Source: Lichenicola cladoniae
Lineage (GTDB): Bacteria; Pseudomonadota; Alphaproteobacteria; Acetobacterales; Acetobacteraceae
Assembly: GCF_013201075.1 (NCBI RefSeq)
Contig: NZ_CP053709.1
Coordinates: 372,001 to 436,000, forward strand
Direction of reading: 5' to 3'
Length of the DNA: 64,000 nucleotides
Shown here: positions 18,181 to 25,891 of the stretch, piece by piece
Numbering within the stretch: the first letter of the stretch is position 1
Layout: each line of letters starts with the position of its first letter
Program-made: the position numbers and the translations under genes
The notes under the pieces: generated by a model
What the model was told of the DNA's origin: nothing
Databases searched by the model: none
What the model saw: only the letters and a program-made list of their open reading frames with translations

Positions 18181-18480
18181 TCACAATGCATCCAACCGAC
18201 GAGAGGCACCCTGGCTTGACGGAGCGGCGGCGATCGCCAGTCGGCGTTCCCGCGGCACTGGCACGAAGCTCTCAAGCACCCGTGCGTAGTCAGCTTCGGT
18301 GAACAAGAGCTTGCGGCCATTGCGACGGTGCGTTGGGCCGCCACCGCAGGTCGGGTGCTGGACGATGTGGGCAAGCAGTCTGGTCCGTCCAACCTTGCCG
18401 CGAAAGCGTTTCAGCACCTCGGAGAGGAGCAGGAGGTCTTGTGGAGCGCCTGACGTCACCTTCAGCGCCTTGTCACTCAC
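18181..18480 (-). pseudogene. Excisionase/AlpA-like DNA-binding protein, C-terminus replaced by IS3 end
   Basis: A 99-residue frame starting at a GTG, with GRTRLLAHIVQHPTCG and NGRKLLFTEADYARVLESF. This resembles short excisionase-type proteins whose Arg/Lys-rich wing and FTEAD helix contact DNA and which usually precede a tyrosine recombinase gene. The stop codon (18183-18181) is the terminal TGA of the neighbouring IS3 end, so the natural C-terminus and any following integrase have been lost. It overlaps the preceding antitoxin-like relic by 8 bases. Identification is moderate. Confidence 0.5.
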
Positions 18481-18595
18481 TCGCCATATCTTCGTGCTGC
18501 GCCCTCACAGCGATCAGGCTGCCTCCCTCGGTTCGGGCCTTAGACATGTCGCAGTTCAATTGCAGGTTGAGCCAGAACCCCGGAACTTTGACCAC
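18473..18595 (-). pseudogene. C-terminal relic of a HigA-like antitoxin
   Basis: The minus-strand frame reads VKVPGFWLNLQLNCDMSKAR and runs to a stop at 18473. In XRE-family HigA antitoxins a phrase like FWLNLQLNYDL closes the helix-turn-helix domain. The N-terminal DNA-binding helices are missing. A GTG at 18595 could still start a 40-residue peptide. It overlaps the next gene's start by 8 bases, suggesting they were once an operon. Confidence 0.5.
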
Positions 18596-18616
18596 TGTCG
18601 CGATGAGTGGCCTGCT

Positions 18617-18784
18617 TTAGTCAGATGGATCACGTTGCAGCTCCTCGCAAAGCGCAGAAATTACCGCCAGTGCCTGGTCCATTCCTACTTGATCACCATG
18701 CATTGCCGCATCTGCGAATTGATCATGAGCGGCTTGATAGCGGCCTTCGAGTGTCGTCTCTAATGCGGTATTATAATCGATCAT
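18617..18784 (-). CDS. Small hypothetical protein
   Basis: A 55-residue helical peptide (MIDYNTALETTLEGRYQAA, then HDQFADAAMHGDQVGMDQ). Its composition is protein-like and acidic, without membrane segment or known motif. The ribosome site is weak (AAGAAAG). It lies just behind the HigA-like relic on the same strand. Function unknown. Confidence 0.4.
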   Translation of the reverse strand: MIDYNTALETTLEGRYQAAHDQFADAAMHGDQVGMDQALAVISALCEELQRDPSD

Positions 18785-18847
18785 CACGTTATGCTTTCTT
18801 GAGCTAAAGCAACACAAACGAAAGTCTCTTATCGATCACAGCATCCA

Positions 18848-18867
18848 CGTTATTACGTAAAATAACG
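18848..18867. promoter_or_regulatory. AT-rich palindrome, possible operator
   Basis: Perfect 7-base arms CGTTATT and AATAACG around ACGTAA, in an AT-rich intergenic patch between the leftward gene at 18784 and the rightward frame at 19000. It resembles a dimer-binding site. Confidence 0.4.
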
Positions 18868-18999
18868 CGGTCATGATCAAATGGAAACGCACGCGATCAC
18901 GCAACTGTGCTAATTTAAGAACTGAAACATTCCGGTGCCCAACCCACGCCAGACGCCGGCGAATTTGCAGCTCCTGATCGGAGTTGAAGGGATTCCGGC

Positions 19000-19215
19000 T
19001 TGAGCCGCGACAATCAATCGATTGCTGATTATCTTTATAAGTCTGAGACGGCTGTCGAGAAGTCTATGGAACGATTGAGGGACCAGTATTCCAAGTTACC
19101 GAGAGAGTTGATACTTCTTGCAGAAATCCAGCGAGGAATTCGCGCCGCTCAGATGCGTTTGACCCGGTGTGGACCGAAAAGCTCCAGTTCTAAGACAGGC
19201 CCGAACGATCTTTAG
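19000..19215 (+). CDS. Hypothetical small protein
   Basis: A 71-residue frame starting at TTG with AAGGG 9 bases upstream. The sequence (RDNQSIADYLYKSETAVEKS) is amphipathic and helical, with a basic C-terminus. GC content is lower than that of neighbours. No family recognised. Confidence 0.35.
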   Translation: MSRDNQSIADYLYKSETAVEKSMERLRDQYSKLPRELILLAEIQRGIRAAQMRLTRCGPKSSSSKTGPNDL

Positions 19216-19222
19216 CAAGTTG

Positions 19223-19447
19223 TTAATTTGCGCCCCGGCGTGGGGGATGCTGACCTCCGCTGACCCTATTTACCGGAGGTCTACCAAGGACTTTGAGATC
19301 ATCCTCCGAAGCTAGCTTTGCCTGGATATTGCCGCCTCTGCCCCAGGTGAGATAAGCCATGTCCGTGCCCGCGATCAGCCCGCCGAACGTCATCGCACGC
19401 TTCCCGCGTTTGAAGCAGACCTGTTCGCCCAGTCGAAATTGCGCCAA
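19223..19447 (-). CDS. Hypothetical small protein
   Basis: A 74-residue frame with a TTG start. The first 55 residues (FRLGEQVCFKRGKRAMTFGG, then LTWGRGGNIQAKLASEDDL) look like a small beta-barrel; the last 15 are Pro/Arg-rich. It converges with the frame ending at 19215. No family recognised and no good ribosome site. Confidence 0.35.
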   Translation of the reverse strand: MAQFRLGEQVCFKRGKRAMTFGGLIAGTDMAYLTWGRGGNIQAKLASEDDLKVLGRPPVNRVSGGQHPPRRGAN

Positions 19448-19508
19448 AGATAGATCCGAATCGTTACACCGTTCTATAATTGTAAAATTTTCTGCGTCAG
19501 GGGAAGCC

Positions 19509-20501
19509 CTAGCTGTCTGGTTGTGAGACCTCCTTGGCGGCTTCTACGATCAGTCGAGCCTTGGTGAGGTCGCATGGACCTGCTCTGGTGTTTGCCTCGC
19601 GATGATCGGTTGAACAGATAGAAGCCAGTCGTTCCTGCACGACCTGGTTTGGTGTTCTGGCAGCGAGGACCCGCTGGCGGCGCGCGTTGTAGGCGACGTT
19701 GAAGCCGCGGAGAACCTGCTCGAGAGCACGATGCGAGTAGATGTTGATGCCCAATACCTCGCTGCTAATGCGGCCGTTGAAGCGCTCCACCATGCCATTG
19801 GTTTGTGGGGTTCGCGGCTTGGTATGGCGATAGTGCGCGCCCAGGCTTGCGCATACCTTTGCGAAGGCCGGCGTGAAGCAGCTGCCGTTATCGGTCAGCA
19901 CGTGGGTGAGCGGGAATGGAAAGGCAGCGGCCGCCTCGCGGAGGAAGGCAATGGCGCTCTTTTCGGTTTCGTCGTCCTTGACGGCAAGGTGGACCGAGCG
20001 TGAGCATCGATCGATAGCCACGTAGAGATACCGCTTGCGTCTTTCGGCATTAGCTGTCTGCAGCTTTGGCAGATGCTTGATGTCGATATGCACGAAGCCA
20101 AGGTCGTATTCACGGAACGTTCCCTGGCCTTTGGTGGGCTGTTCGGAGGAGGGCTTAGGTCTGCGATTGAGACCGGCTGCCTTGAGGATACGCCAGATAC
20201 TGTCGCGATTGAGGTGTGGCAGGAAGTGGCAGACGGCGAAAGTCAGGTCATCCAGAGGAAAGTTGGTTTCACGTCGCAGGGTGCAGACGATTGCACGCTC
20301 TTCATCAGTCGCCTTCCAGGGAAGTCGGTGCGGGCGCGCTGAGTGATCAAGGCAGTCAGCGGCACCTCGCTTGCGCCACTTGCGTACCGTTTCGGCGCTG
20401 ATGCCGTAGCGCCTGGCTACAGTGCTACTCGGCTCCGTGGATCGGGCGATCTCGATACGGGTGGCGGGTGTGGTACGGGCTTGCGGATGGATCTGCGGCA
20501 T
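19509..20501 (-). CDS. IS481-family transposase
   Basis: A 330-residue transposase: N-terminal helix-turn-helix (STVARRYGISAETVRKW), then an rve integrase domain with the DDE residues in FVHIDIKHLPKL, HVLTDNGSCFTPAF and QTNGMVERFNGRI. Full family length and uninterrupted, so potentially active. I could not define matching terminal repeats by eye; the sequence 20502-20654 is probably the element's end or flank. Confidence 0.88.
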   Translation of the reverse strand: MPQIHPQARTTPATRIEIARSTEPSSTVARRYGISAETVRKWRKRGAADCLDHSARPHRLPWKATDEERAIVCTLRRETNFPLDDLTFAVCHFLPHLNRDSIWRILKAAGLNRRPKPSSEQPTKGQGTFREYDLGFVHIDIKHLPKLQTANAERRKRYLYVAIDRCSRSVHLAVKDDETEKSAIAFLREAAAAFPFPLTHVLTDNGSCFTPAFAKVCASLGAHYRHTKPRTPQTNGMVERFNGRISSEVLGINIYSHRALEQVLRGFNVAYNARRQRVLAARTPNQVVQERLASICSTDHREANTRAGPCDLTKARLIVEAAKEVSQPDS

Positions 20502-20654
20502 GCGTCACCTGTGTCCGGCTACAGCGGCAAGGCGGTTAAACCTGTAGGCATAGTCCTGGATCGCCAACCCTACCGGATCCCAACAATGTTCCGCAACCAA
20601 ACACGTAAGCGTCGCGACGTTGACAGGTAGGTTTTGGGTTGACGCTTGAGGCGT

Positions 20655-20792
20655 CTACGCTGCGAGCGGCCTAGTTTCTAGGCTGGCGTTCGCTTCGGCC
20701 CAGGTCCACGGCAGCAACGTGTGCATCTCATGCGCCTTGGTGCGGCCGGAGACGATGCGCTCGAGCACGTCGGTGAGCCACGCCATTGGATC
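20655..20792 (-). pseudogene. C-terminal remnant of an IS66 TnpC
   Basis: The minus-strand frame PMAWLTDVLERIVSGRTKAH followed by LLPWTWAEAN matches the extreme C-terminus of IS66 TnpC (compare YLADVLDRMVSGQTKNN of the full copy at 21732-23279). The homology stops at about 20792, where GTAACC, the probable terminus of another IS66 element, begins: one IS66 has inserted into another. Confidence 0.75.
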
Positions 20793-20871
20793 GTAACCGA
20801 TGCGAGGACCCCACCTCGCGGTATGACATTGAGATGAGTGACACTGTCCTGGCATGAGGGCGGGCAGTTCG

Positions 20872-21321
20872 TTGGATAGTGACAGGCATCAAGGCAGTGA
20901 TCAGAGCAGGCATCAGGGAGATGTCTATCGTCGGATCGAGGTCATTACCGGCACTGTTCGCCGTCGGCGTTGAACGGCGGCGGAGAAAGCTCAGATCCTG
21001 ATGGAGAGCCTGACGCCTGGTGCGCAGGTCTCGGAGGTTGCACGACGTCACGATCTGAACCGAGGACTGCTGCAGACGTGGCGGCGGCAAGCCATGCGCC
21101 AATCGCCTGGGCAGGTTGGGACGACGTTCGTTCCTGTTCGCTGCGACGACCCCACGGCACCTGTATCGCCTGTATCAGCGATCAGGTCGGTGGCCTCGGC
21201 GCCGTCCGATCCGCCAGGATGGATCGAGGTCGAGATCGGTCGAGCACGTGTGCGGGTCCGCGGCGCCGTCGATCTCGAGGCGTTACGCCAGGTCCTGACC
21301 ATCATCGGCCACATCCGTTGA
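20872..21321 (+). pseudogene. IS66 TnpA with an internal TGA
   Basis: The frame from about 20872 reads RHQGDVYRRIEVITGTVRRR, then TGA at 20971-20973, then TAAEKAQILMESLTPGAQVS and continues to 21321. A single TGG-to-TGA change in the WTAAEK motif explains the break. The rest has the usual helix-turn-helix (SEVARRHDLNRGLLQTWRR) and C-terminal domain. A restart at ATG 21001 would give a 106-residue protein lacking the first 40 or so residues. The stop overlaps the tnpB start. Confidence 0.75.
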
Positions 21322-21689
21322 TCCTGGGCATTCCAACCCGTCCGGGGTTGCGGATCGTGGTTGCTGCCAAACCGGTAGATTTCCGCAAGGGCATGGACGG
21401 CCTGGCGGTGCTGGTGACCCAGGCGCTGGCAATGGATCCGTTTGCGGGCGATATTTTCGTGTTCCGGGCCAAGCGTGCGGACCGGATCAAGCTGCTGATC
21501 CGGGATGGCTCGGGCCTGTGTCTGGTGACCAAGCCCCTCGAGGCCAAAAACTTCACCTGGCCTCCGGTTCGTGACGGATCCATCACCTTGAGCACGGGTC
21601 AGCTCAGCATGCTGTTCGCCGGGTTGGACTGGACAGCAACTGCCATGCGCCCAGCGGCGACGATGGAAAATCTGCAAGCTGGTGCATGA
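21318..21689 (+). CDS. IS66 TnpB accessory protein
   Basis: A 123-residue IS66 Orf2 protein with the family hallmark KPVDFRKGMDGLAVLV and DPFAGDIFVFRAKRADRIK. The TTG at 21318 overlaps the tnpA stop (TTGA), as is common in IS66, although longer frames extend upstream. The role of TnpB in IS66 transposition is essential but biochemically unclear. Intact. Confidence 0.85.
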   Translation: MILGIPTRPGLRIVVAAKPVDFRKGMDGLAVLVTQALAMDPFAGDIFVFRAKRADRIKLLIRDGSGLCLVTKPLEAKNFTWPPVRDGSITLSTGQLSMLFAGLDWTATAMRPAATMENLQAGA

Positions 21690-21731
21690 TCGTTCTCGCG
21701 AAATGGCGTATAAGTTTGGTACGCTGCAGGC

Positions 21732-23279
21732 GTGCCCGCTGCTGAAACCTCGACACGAGAACCTGATGCGCTGATCGCGCTGGTGATGGGACTGCGTGAG
21801 GAGAATACCAGCCTGCGCGCGCTGGTCGAGACGCTCAAGCGTGCGCTGTATGGTGCGCGGTCAGAGAAGCTGGAACCGGTATCTGATCAGCTATTGCTGG
21901 GCCTGGGTGATCTCTCCACGGCCCTGGTCGAGCTGCCAAAGCTGATCCAGCCGCGGCGTCTGGATCAGTCGACACGACCCAGGTCCACACGCAATATCGG
22001 CCACCTGCCTGCTCATCTGCCCCGCGACGAGATCGTCATCGAGCCGACGGTCACGGCGTGTCCATGTTGTCAGGGCAAGCTGCACCTGATCGGCGAGGAT
22101 ATCAGCGAGATGCTCGATATCGTCCCGGCGCTGATCCGCGTCCGCAGGATCCGCAGGCCACGTTACGGCTGCCGGGCTTGCGCCGGAGCCATCGTGCAAG
22201 CCAGCGCACCGCCACGGCCACTTGATGGCGGACTGCCGACCACGGCCCTGCTGGCGCACATCGTGGTCTCCAAGTTTGCCTGGCATTTGCCACTGTATCG
22301 GCAGACCCAGATGCTGGCCGGGCATGGCATCAAATTGGATCGCTCGACGCTGGTGCATTGGGTGAGCCGCGCGGCCTGGTGGCTCAAGCCGCTGCACGAG
22401 CTGCTGGTAGCCACCGTGCTCGCTGCGCCGAAGGTGTTCTGCGACGATACGCCGCTGCCGGTGCTGGATCGCAACCGGACCCGGACACGGATCGCCCGGC
22501 TCTGGTCATATGCCACGGACGATCGACCCTGGCAGGGCCCGGCGCCGCCTGCCGTGGTCTATCTGTTTGCCGAGGATCGCAAAGGCCGCCATGTCGCCGA
22601 GCATCTGCTCGGGTTCAACGGGGTGCTGCAGGTTGACGCCTATGGCGGCTATGCCGCGCTGGCACGGCCTGAGCGTAGCGGTGGCGCCATCACGCTGGCG
22701 TTCTGCCTGGCGCACGCGCGCCGACGGTTTTTCGAGGTGCACAAGGCAACGGGGTCGCCGGTGGCGGCGGCAGCACTCGCGCGGTTTGCAGCCATCTATG
22801 CGATCGAGGCACGCATCCGCGGCACCAGCGCCCGCGAACGAGTGGCGATCCGACAGGCGGAGACCAGGCTATTGTTCGACATCCTCAAGCCTTGGCTGAT
22901 GGACCGTCTGGCGGAGATCTCCGTGAAGGCGCCGCTGGCGCGGGCCATCCGCTACACGCTTGGCCATTGGGACGGGCTGACGATGTTCCTGAGAGATGGC
23001 CGGGTTGAAGTGGATAACAACACCGTCGAGAGGACGATCAGGCCGATCGCCCTGGGGCGGAAAAACGCCTTGTTTGCTGGAGCGGCCAGCGGCGGCCAAA
23101 GCTGGGCGGTGCTGGCGTCGTTGATCAACACCGCCAAGCTGCACGATCTGGATCCACACGCCTACCTGGCCGACGTGCTGGACCGGATGGTCTCCGGCCA
23201 GACGAAGAACAACGCCGTGCGTGAATTGTTGCCGTGGGTCTGGAAGGCGACGCAGGCCACCCGAACGGCCGCCGCGTGA
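21732..23279 (+). CDS. IS66 TnpC transposase
   Basis: A 515-residue transposase: N-terminal leucine-zipper region (LIALVMGLREENTSLRALVE), the IS66 zinc finger (CPCCQGKLHLIGED through YGCRACAG), a DDE core with FCDDTPLPVLD, LQVDAYGGYAAL and NNTVERTIRPIALGRKN, and the C-terminal YLADVLDRMVSGQ segment. Full length. It is followed with a 3-base overlap by a YecA-like gene. The element's left end is GTAACC at 20793; no matching right end was found. Confidence 0.92.
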   Translation: MPAAETSTREPDALIALVMGLREENTSLRALVETLKRALYGARSEKLEPVSDQLLLGLGDLSTALVELPKLIQPRRLDQSTRPRSTRNIGHLPAHLPRDEIVIEPTVTACPCCQGKLHLIGEDISEMLDIVPALIRVRRIRRPRYGCRACAGAIVQASAPPRPLDGGLPTTALLAHIVVSKFAWHLPLYRQTQMLAGHGIKLDRSTLVHWVSRAAWWLKPLHELLVATVLAAPKVFCDDTPLPVLDRNRTRTRIARLWSYATDDRPWQGPAPPAVVYLFAEDRKGRHVAEHLLGFNGVLQVDAYGGYAALARPERSGGAITLAFCLAHARRRFFEVHKATGSPVAAAALARFAAIYAIEARIRGTSARERVAIRQAETRLLFDILKPWLMDRLAEISVKAPLARAIRYTLGHWDGLTMFLRDGRVEVDNNTVERTIRPIALGRKNALFAGAASGGQSWAVLASLINTAKLHDLDPHAYLADVLDRMVSGQTKNNAVRELLPWVWKATQATRTAAA

Positions 23280-23878
23280 AGCAGAAGCGCGAACCAGCCG
23301 CGCCGAAGGCCATGCGCCTGGAGGCACTCGATATCTGGCTGCGGCAGCTCGAGCCGTCACCGAAAGTCGACGGCGTTTCCATGCTCGATGGATACCTCAC
23401 GGCAATCGCTATCGGCCCGTGCTCGATCCAGCCTGACGTGTGGTTCGTCGACCTGCTCGGGATCAACGGAATTGTTGGCTCTGCGTCGGGCCAGAGTCTC
23501 GCCGCCATGATGGCCATAGCCGACAGGTTCAACACGATCGGTGAAACACTGTCCCAGGCTCCGGACAGGAATGCGCCGATCTTTAAGAAAAAGGATGACG
23601 GCACTGTCCTCGCCGCCCCGTGGTGCATGGGGTTTCTCTCGGCGATGCGTCTGCGACCCAACGCGTGGCAAACCCTATGCGATTTGGAACGCACAGAGCA
23701 CGGCCTCCTGCTCCCGATCCTGCTCCACTGCATCGATGAACATGGCAGTCCCATGCTGGGTCCGGCTCGCGCAGGATCAGAGACCAAGGACTTCCTACGA
23801 GATGCCTACCACGACATTCCGCTGGTGATCCCACAAATCCGGAACTACTGGATGCCAAAGCGACTCAAGGACCGCTGA
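23276..23878 (+). CDS. UPF0149/YecA-like protein carried with IS66
   Basis: A 200-residue protein starting at a GTG that overlaps the tnpC stop. It has LEALDIWLRQLEPSPKVDGVS and MLDGYLTAIAIGPCSIQP, the opening pattern of UPF0149/YecA proteins (a helical domain beginning with a LxGFL/MLDGYLTA motif), then LAAPWCMGFLSAMRL in the middle. There is no C-terminal SEC-C zinc motif. Some IS66 elements carry such a gene as a passenger. Its effect on transposition is unknown; the coupling to tnpC points to a role within the element. Confidence 0.7.
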   Translation: MKQKREPAAPKAMRLEALDIWLRQLEPSPKVDGVSMLDGYLTAIAIGPCSIQPDVWFVDLLGINGIVGSASGQSLAAMMAIADRFNTIGETLSQAPDRNAPIFKKKDDGTVLAAPWCMGFLSAMRLRPNAWQTLCDLERTEHGLLLPILLHCIDEHGSPMLGPARAGSETKDFLRDAYHDIPLVIPQIRNYWMPKRLKDR

Positions 23879-23892
23879 TCCGGTATCCTGCT

Positions 23893-24216
23893 TTGTGGTG
23901 TTCTCGCAGCGGTTACGATGGGAATGGTCAGCCACCGACGCCGAAGCGAATGGCGAGGGCTTGGCATGAGATCCAGCGGACGACCAAGGCGGCGGTCGCG
24001 CGGCAGCCGAAGCAGCAGCCTGTTGTGAGGCACCGGGCTGCGCCTGTCGGGTGGACGCCTCTCTTGGCCGCTTCCAAACCCCTGCCGCTGCCGGCGCGTG
24101 ATGCTGCAGAAGAGGCAGACTGCGGAATCCCAGGTCAGCCGAGAACAGAGGCCCAATCCCGGGCCGAGATCGATAGGGTGCTGCGCCGATTCCAAAACCA
24201 GGAGCGTCGTTGGTAG
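23893..24216 (+). CDS. Hypothetical protein behind the IS66 passenger
   Basis: A 107-residue frame 14 bases after the YecA-like gene, rich in Arg, Pro and Ala (RMARAWHEIQRTTKAAVARQ; a C-terminal SRAEIDRVLRRFQNQERRW helix). It could be a second passenger or simply open non-coding DNA. No family recognised. Confidence 0.3.
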   Translation: MWCSRSGYDGNGQPPTPKRMARAWHEIQRTTKAAVARQPKQQPVVRHRAAPVGWTPLLAASKPLPLPARDAAEEADCGIPGQPRTEAQSRAEIDRVLRRFQNQERRW

Positions 24217-24290
24217 CGGTTAAGCAGACCGTCCCGCTATGGTTGCAGAACGATGGCACTGCACGCACCGTCGGATGCTAAGCTCTATGC

Positions 24291-24590
24291 ATGACCGACT
24301 TGAACGATACAGCTTTGGCCCAGATCGACGCGGCCGTCCCTGGAACGGTTTGGGAGATCCTACCAGGCCTAGGCGCACCGAGACATCCGGTCTGCGGCCG
24401 GTATCCAAGCGTCACCAAGAGCGTGGCAGCACTAAGAGGTGCCGGCTTCCGTTTCAGCGCGCACCCGGTCGTGCCGGCTCAGCATCTAAGTTCAAGATAC
24501 GATAGCCGTACGGTCCTGCCATGGACCTTCAGGAGCGCGCTCGGTGTCGAGATTGGGCTGATCTTGGTCGCGCGGGTTAAGGGTCGGTAA
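24291..24590 (+). CDS. Hypothetical protein
   Basis: A 99-residue frame beginning MTDLNDTALAQIDAAVPGTV, protein-like in the first 50 residues, with no known motif and no clear ribosome site. It may be a remnant. The 177 bases after it (24591-24767) hold no gene. Confidence 0.28.
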   Translation: MTDLNDTALAQIDAAVPGTVWEILPGLGAPRHPVCGRYPSVTKSVAALRGAGFRFSAHPVVPAQHLSSRYDSRTVLPWTFRSALGVEIGLILVARVKGR

Positions 24591-24767
24591 AAGGCCTAGG
24601 CTGCCGTCAAACGCGCTACTGCACGTGCTGCCATCGCCGCGAATTCACTCACGTTCCTGTGATAGTGTGCTAATGTTCCGTTATCGCAACATATTGTTCC
24701 AAAATCCGAACGGAGGCTAGCAGAAAAGCGGGTCTGATTCTGCTGCGGGATCAAAAAGAAGACAGGA

Positions 24768-24914
24768 ATGGGACATTACTCTATCTACCTTTTAGATCAG
24801 GCGAGGCGCCTGCACGGTATCGTTGCTATCAAGTGTGCCGCTGATCCTGAAGCTCTGGATTATGCTCAGCAGTTAGTTGGCCATGATGGTCAAGTCGTGC
24901 TTTGGATCCGAGGT
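24768..24914 (+). pseudogene. Small protein truncated by an IS21 element
   Basis: About 49 original residues remain (MGHYSIYLLDQARRLHGIVA, then DPEALDYAQQLVGHDGQV ending VLWIRG). The alternating strand and helix pattern recalls short proteins of alphaproteobacteria that start MxHYxxYxLD and end in an EVWxGxR phrase. After WIRG the frame runs into IS21 terminal repeats. Function unknown. Confidence 0.45.
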
Positions 24915-25474
24915 AAGTGCCCCGACATCTCTGCCTCAGATTTGCGGATTCCGGGGTCATGTCGCCCAGCATTCCGGGAAATGCTCGCCCACCATTCCGG
25001 GCTGATGTCGCCCGCAATTCCGATTTGATGTCGCCCACCGTTCCGATTTAAAGTCGCTCGGCTTGGCGGTCTTCGTCGGCGAGGTCCTGGGGCTCTGCTG
25101 GCCTGTTTAGGGTTGCTCTTTTGGGGAGCGGCCAATGCCGGCGGAGAGAACGACGATGCGCCAGGTGCGCGAGATTGTGAGGCTGAACGAGGCTGGGGTT
25201 TCGACCCGCCAGATCGGGATTCGGGTGGGAGTGGCGGCCTCGACTGTGCCGCTGACGCTACGACGTGTGGCGGCGGCACGCCGATCCGGACTGGGCGGCG
25301 GTGCATCGCGAGCTCAAGTGCAGGCATGTGACGCTGACGCTCCTGTGGGACGAGTATATCGCGCATCATCCGGATGGATATAGATACTCGCGTTTCTGCG
25401 AACTCTACCGGGGCCGGGAGGGATGGTTGTCGGTGACGATGCGCCAGACGCTTCGGGCCGGGGATAATATATAA
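24915..25474 (+). mobile_element. IS21-family remnant: terminal repeats and broken istA
   Basis: The left end has at least four imperfect direct repeats of about 23 bases built on ATGTCGCCC-N4-TTCCG (24958-25055), as in IS21 ends that bind transposase. It is followed by the IstA start (MRQVREIVRLNEAGVSTRQI, helix-turn-helix). The frame then shifts and an internal part is lost; DWAAVHRELKCRHVTLTLLW to SVTMRQTLRAGDN is readable until 25474. No istB or right end follows. Confidence 0.75.
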
Positions 25475-25478
25475 CACC

Positions 25479-25653
25479 AGCGGTTGGACTTAGCTTGCGC
25501 CGCTATGACACGCTTAGCCATTATATCAACAGTGCTAATCTACTGGGTCGCAGTGGAAATAATGTGTTCGGCGACCGCCATTCCGTGTTGATTAGCCGCT
25601 GGATGGTATGGTGCGACACGCTGAGTATTGCGGTGGCTAACGCCGAGGGATAG
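25479..25653 (+). pseudogene. Unidentified coding-like fragment
   Basis: One frame reads LRRYDTLSHYINSANLLGRS and continues to a TAG near 25653 with protein-like composition. Its 5' side is bounded by the IS21 remnant. I cannot assign a family. The rest of the gap to 25891 has no gene. Confidence 0.25.
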
Positions 25654-25770
25654 CCTATCCTATGGCTGGCCTGTTATCCGCGCGATCCGTCTTACCTCCA
25701 TCCACTTGGCGGGACCTATTTTCTGAGCCGCTTGGGACAAGGGCTTGCGCGACGAAAGCCCGATCCAATC

Positions 25771-25794
25771 GGTGGTTTCAAGGTTGGAACCACC
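25771..25794. repeat. Hairpin upstream of the MscS gene
   Basis: Arms GGTGGTTTCAA and TTGGAACCACC pair over 11 bases with one mismatch around a 2-base centre. It is followed by TTCTTC. It lies about 100 bases before the mechanosensitive channel gene and could be an operator or a terminator of upstream transcription. Confidence 0.35.
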
Positions 25795-25891
25795 TTCTTC
25801 CACCAACCATAGCCATGCGATTAGCCGATTGCGGTCCGGGCGCCCCCTGCGGCCGCGCCCATAACTTAAGGGCGGCGCGCGCGAAGGCAGC

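Noticed and set aside
24958-25055. Repeat array considered as CRISPR or iterons
   Set aside because: Repeats are imperfect, without unique spacers, and directly precede an istA start, which explains them as an IS21 end.
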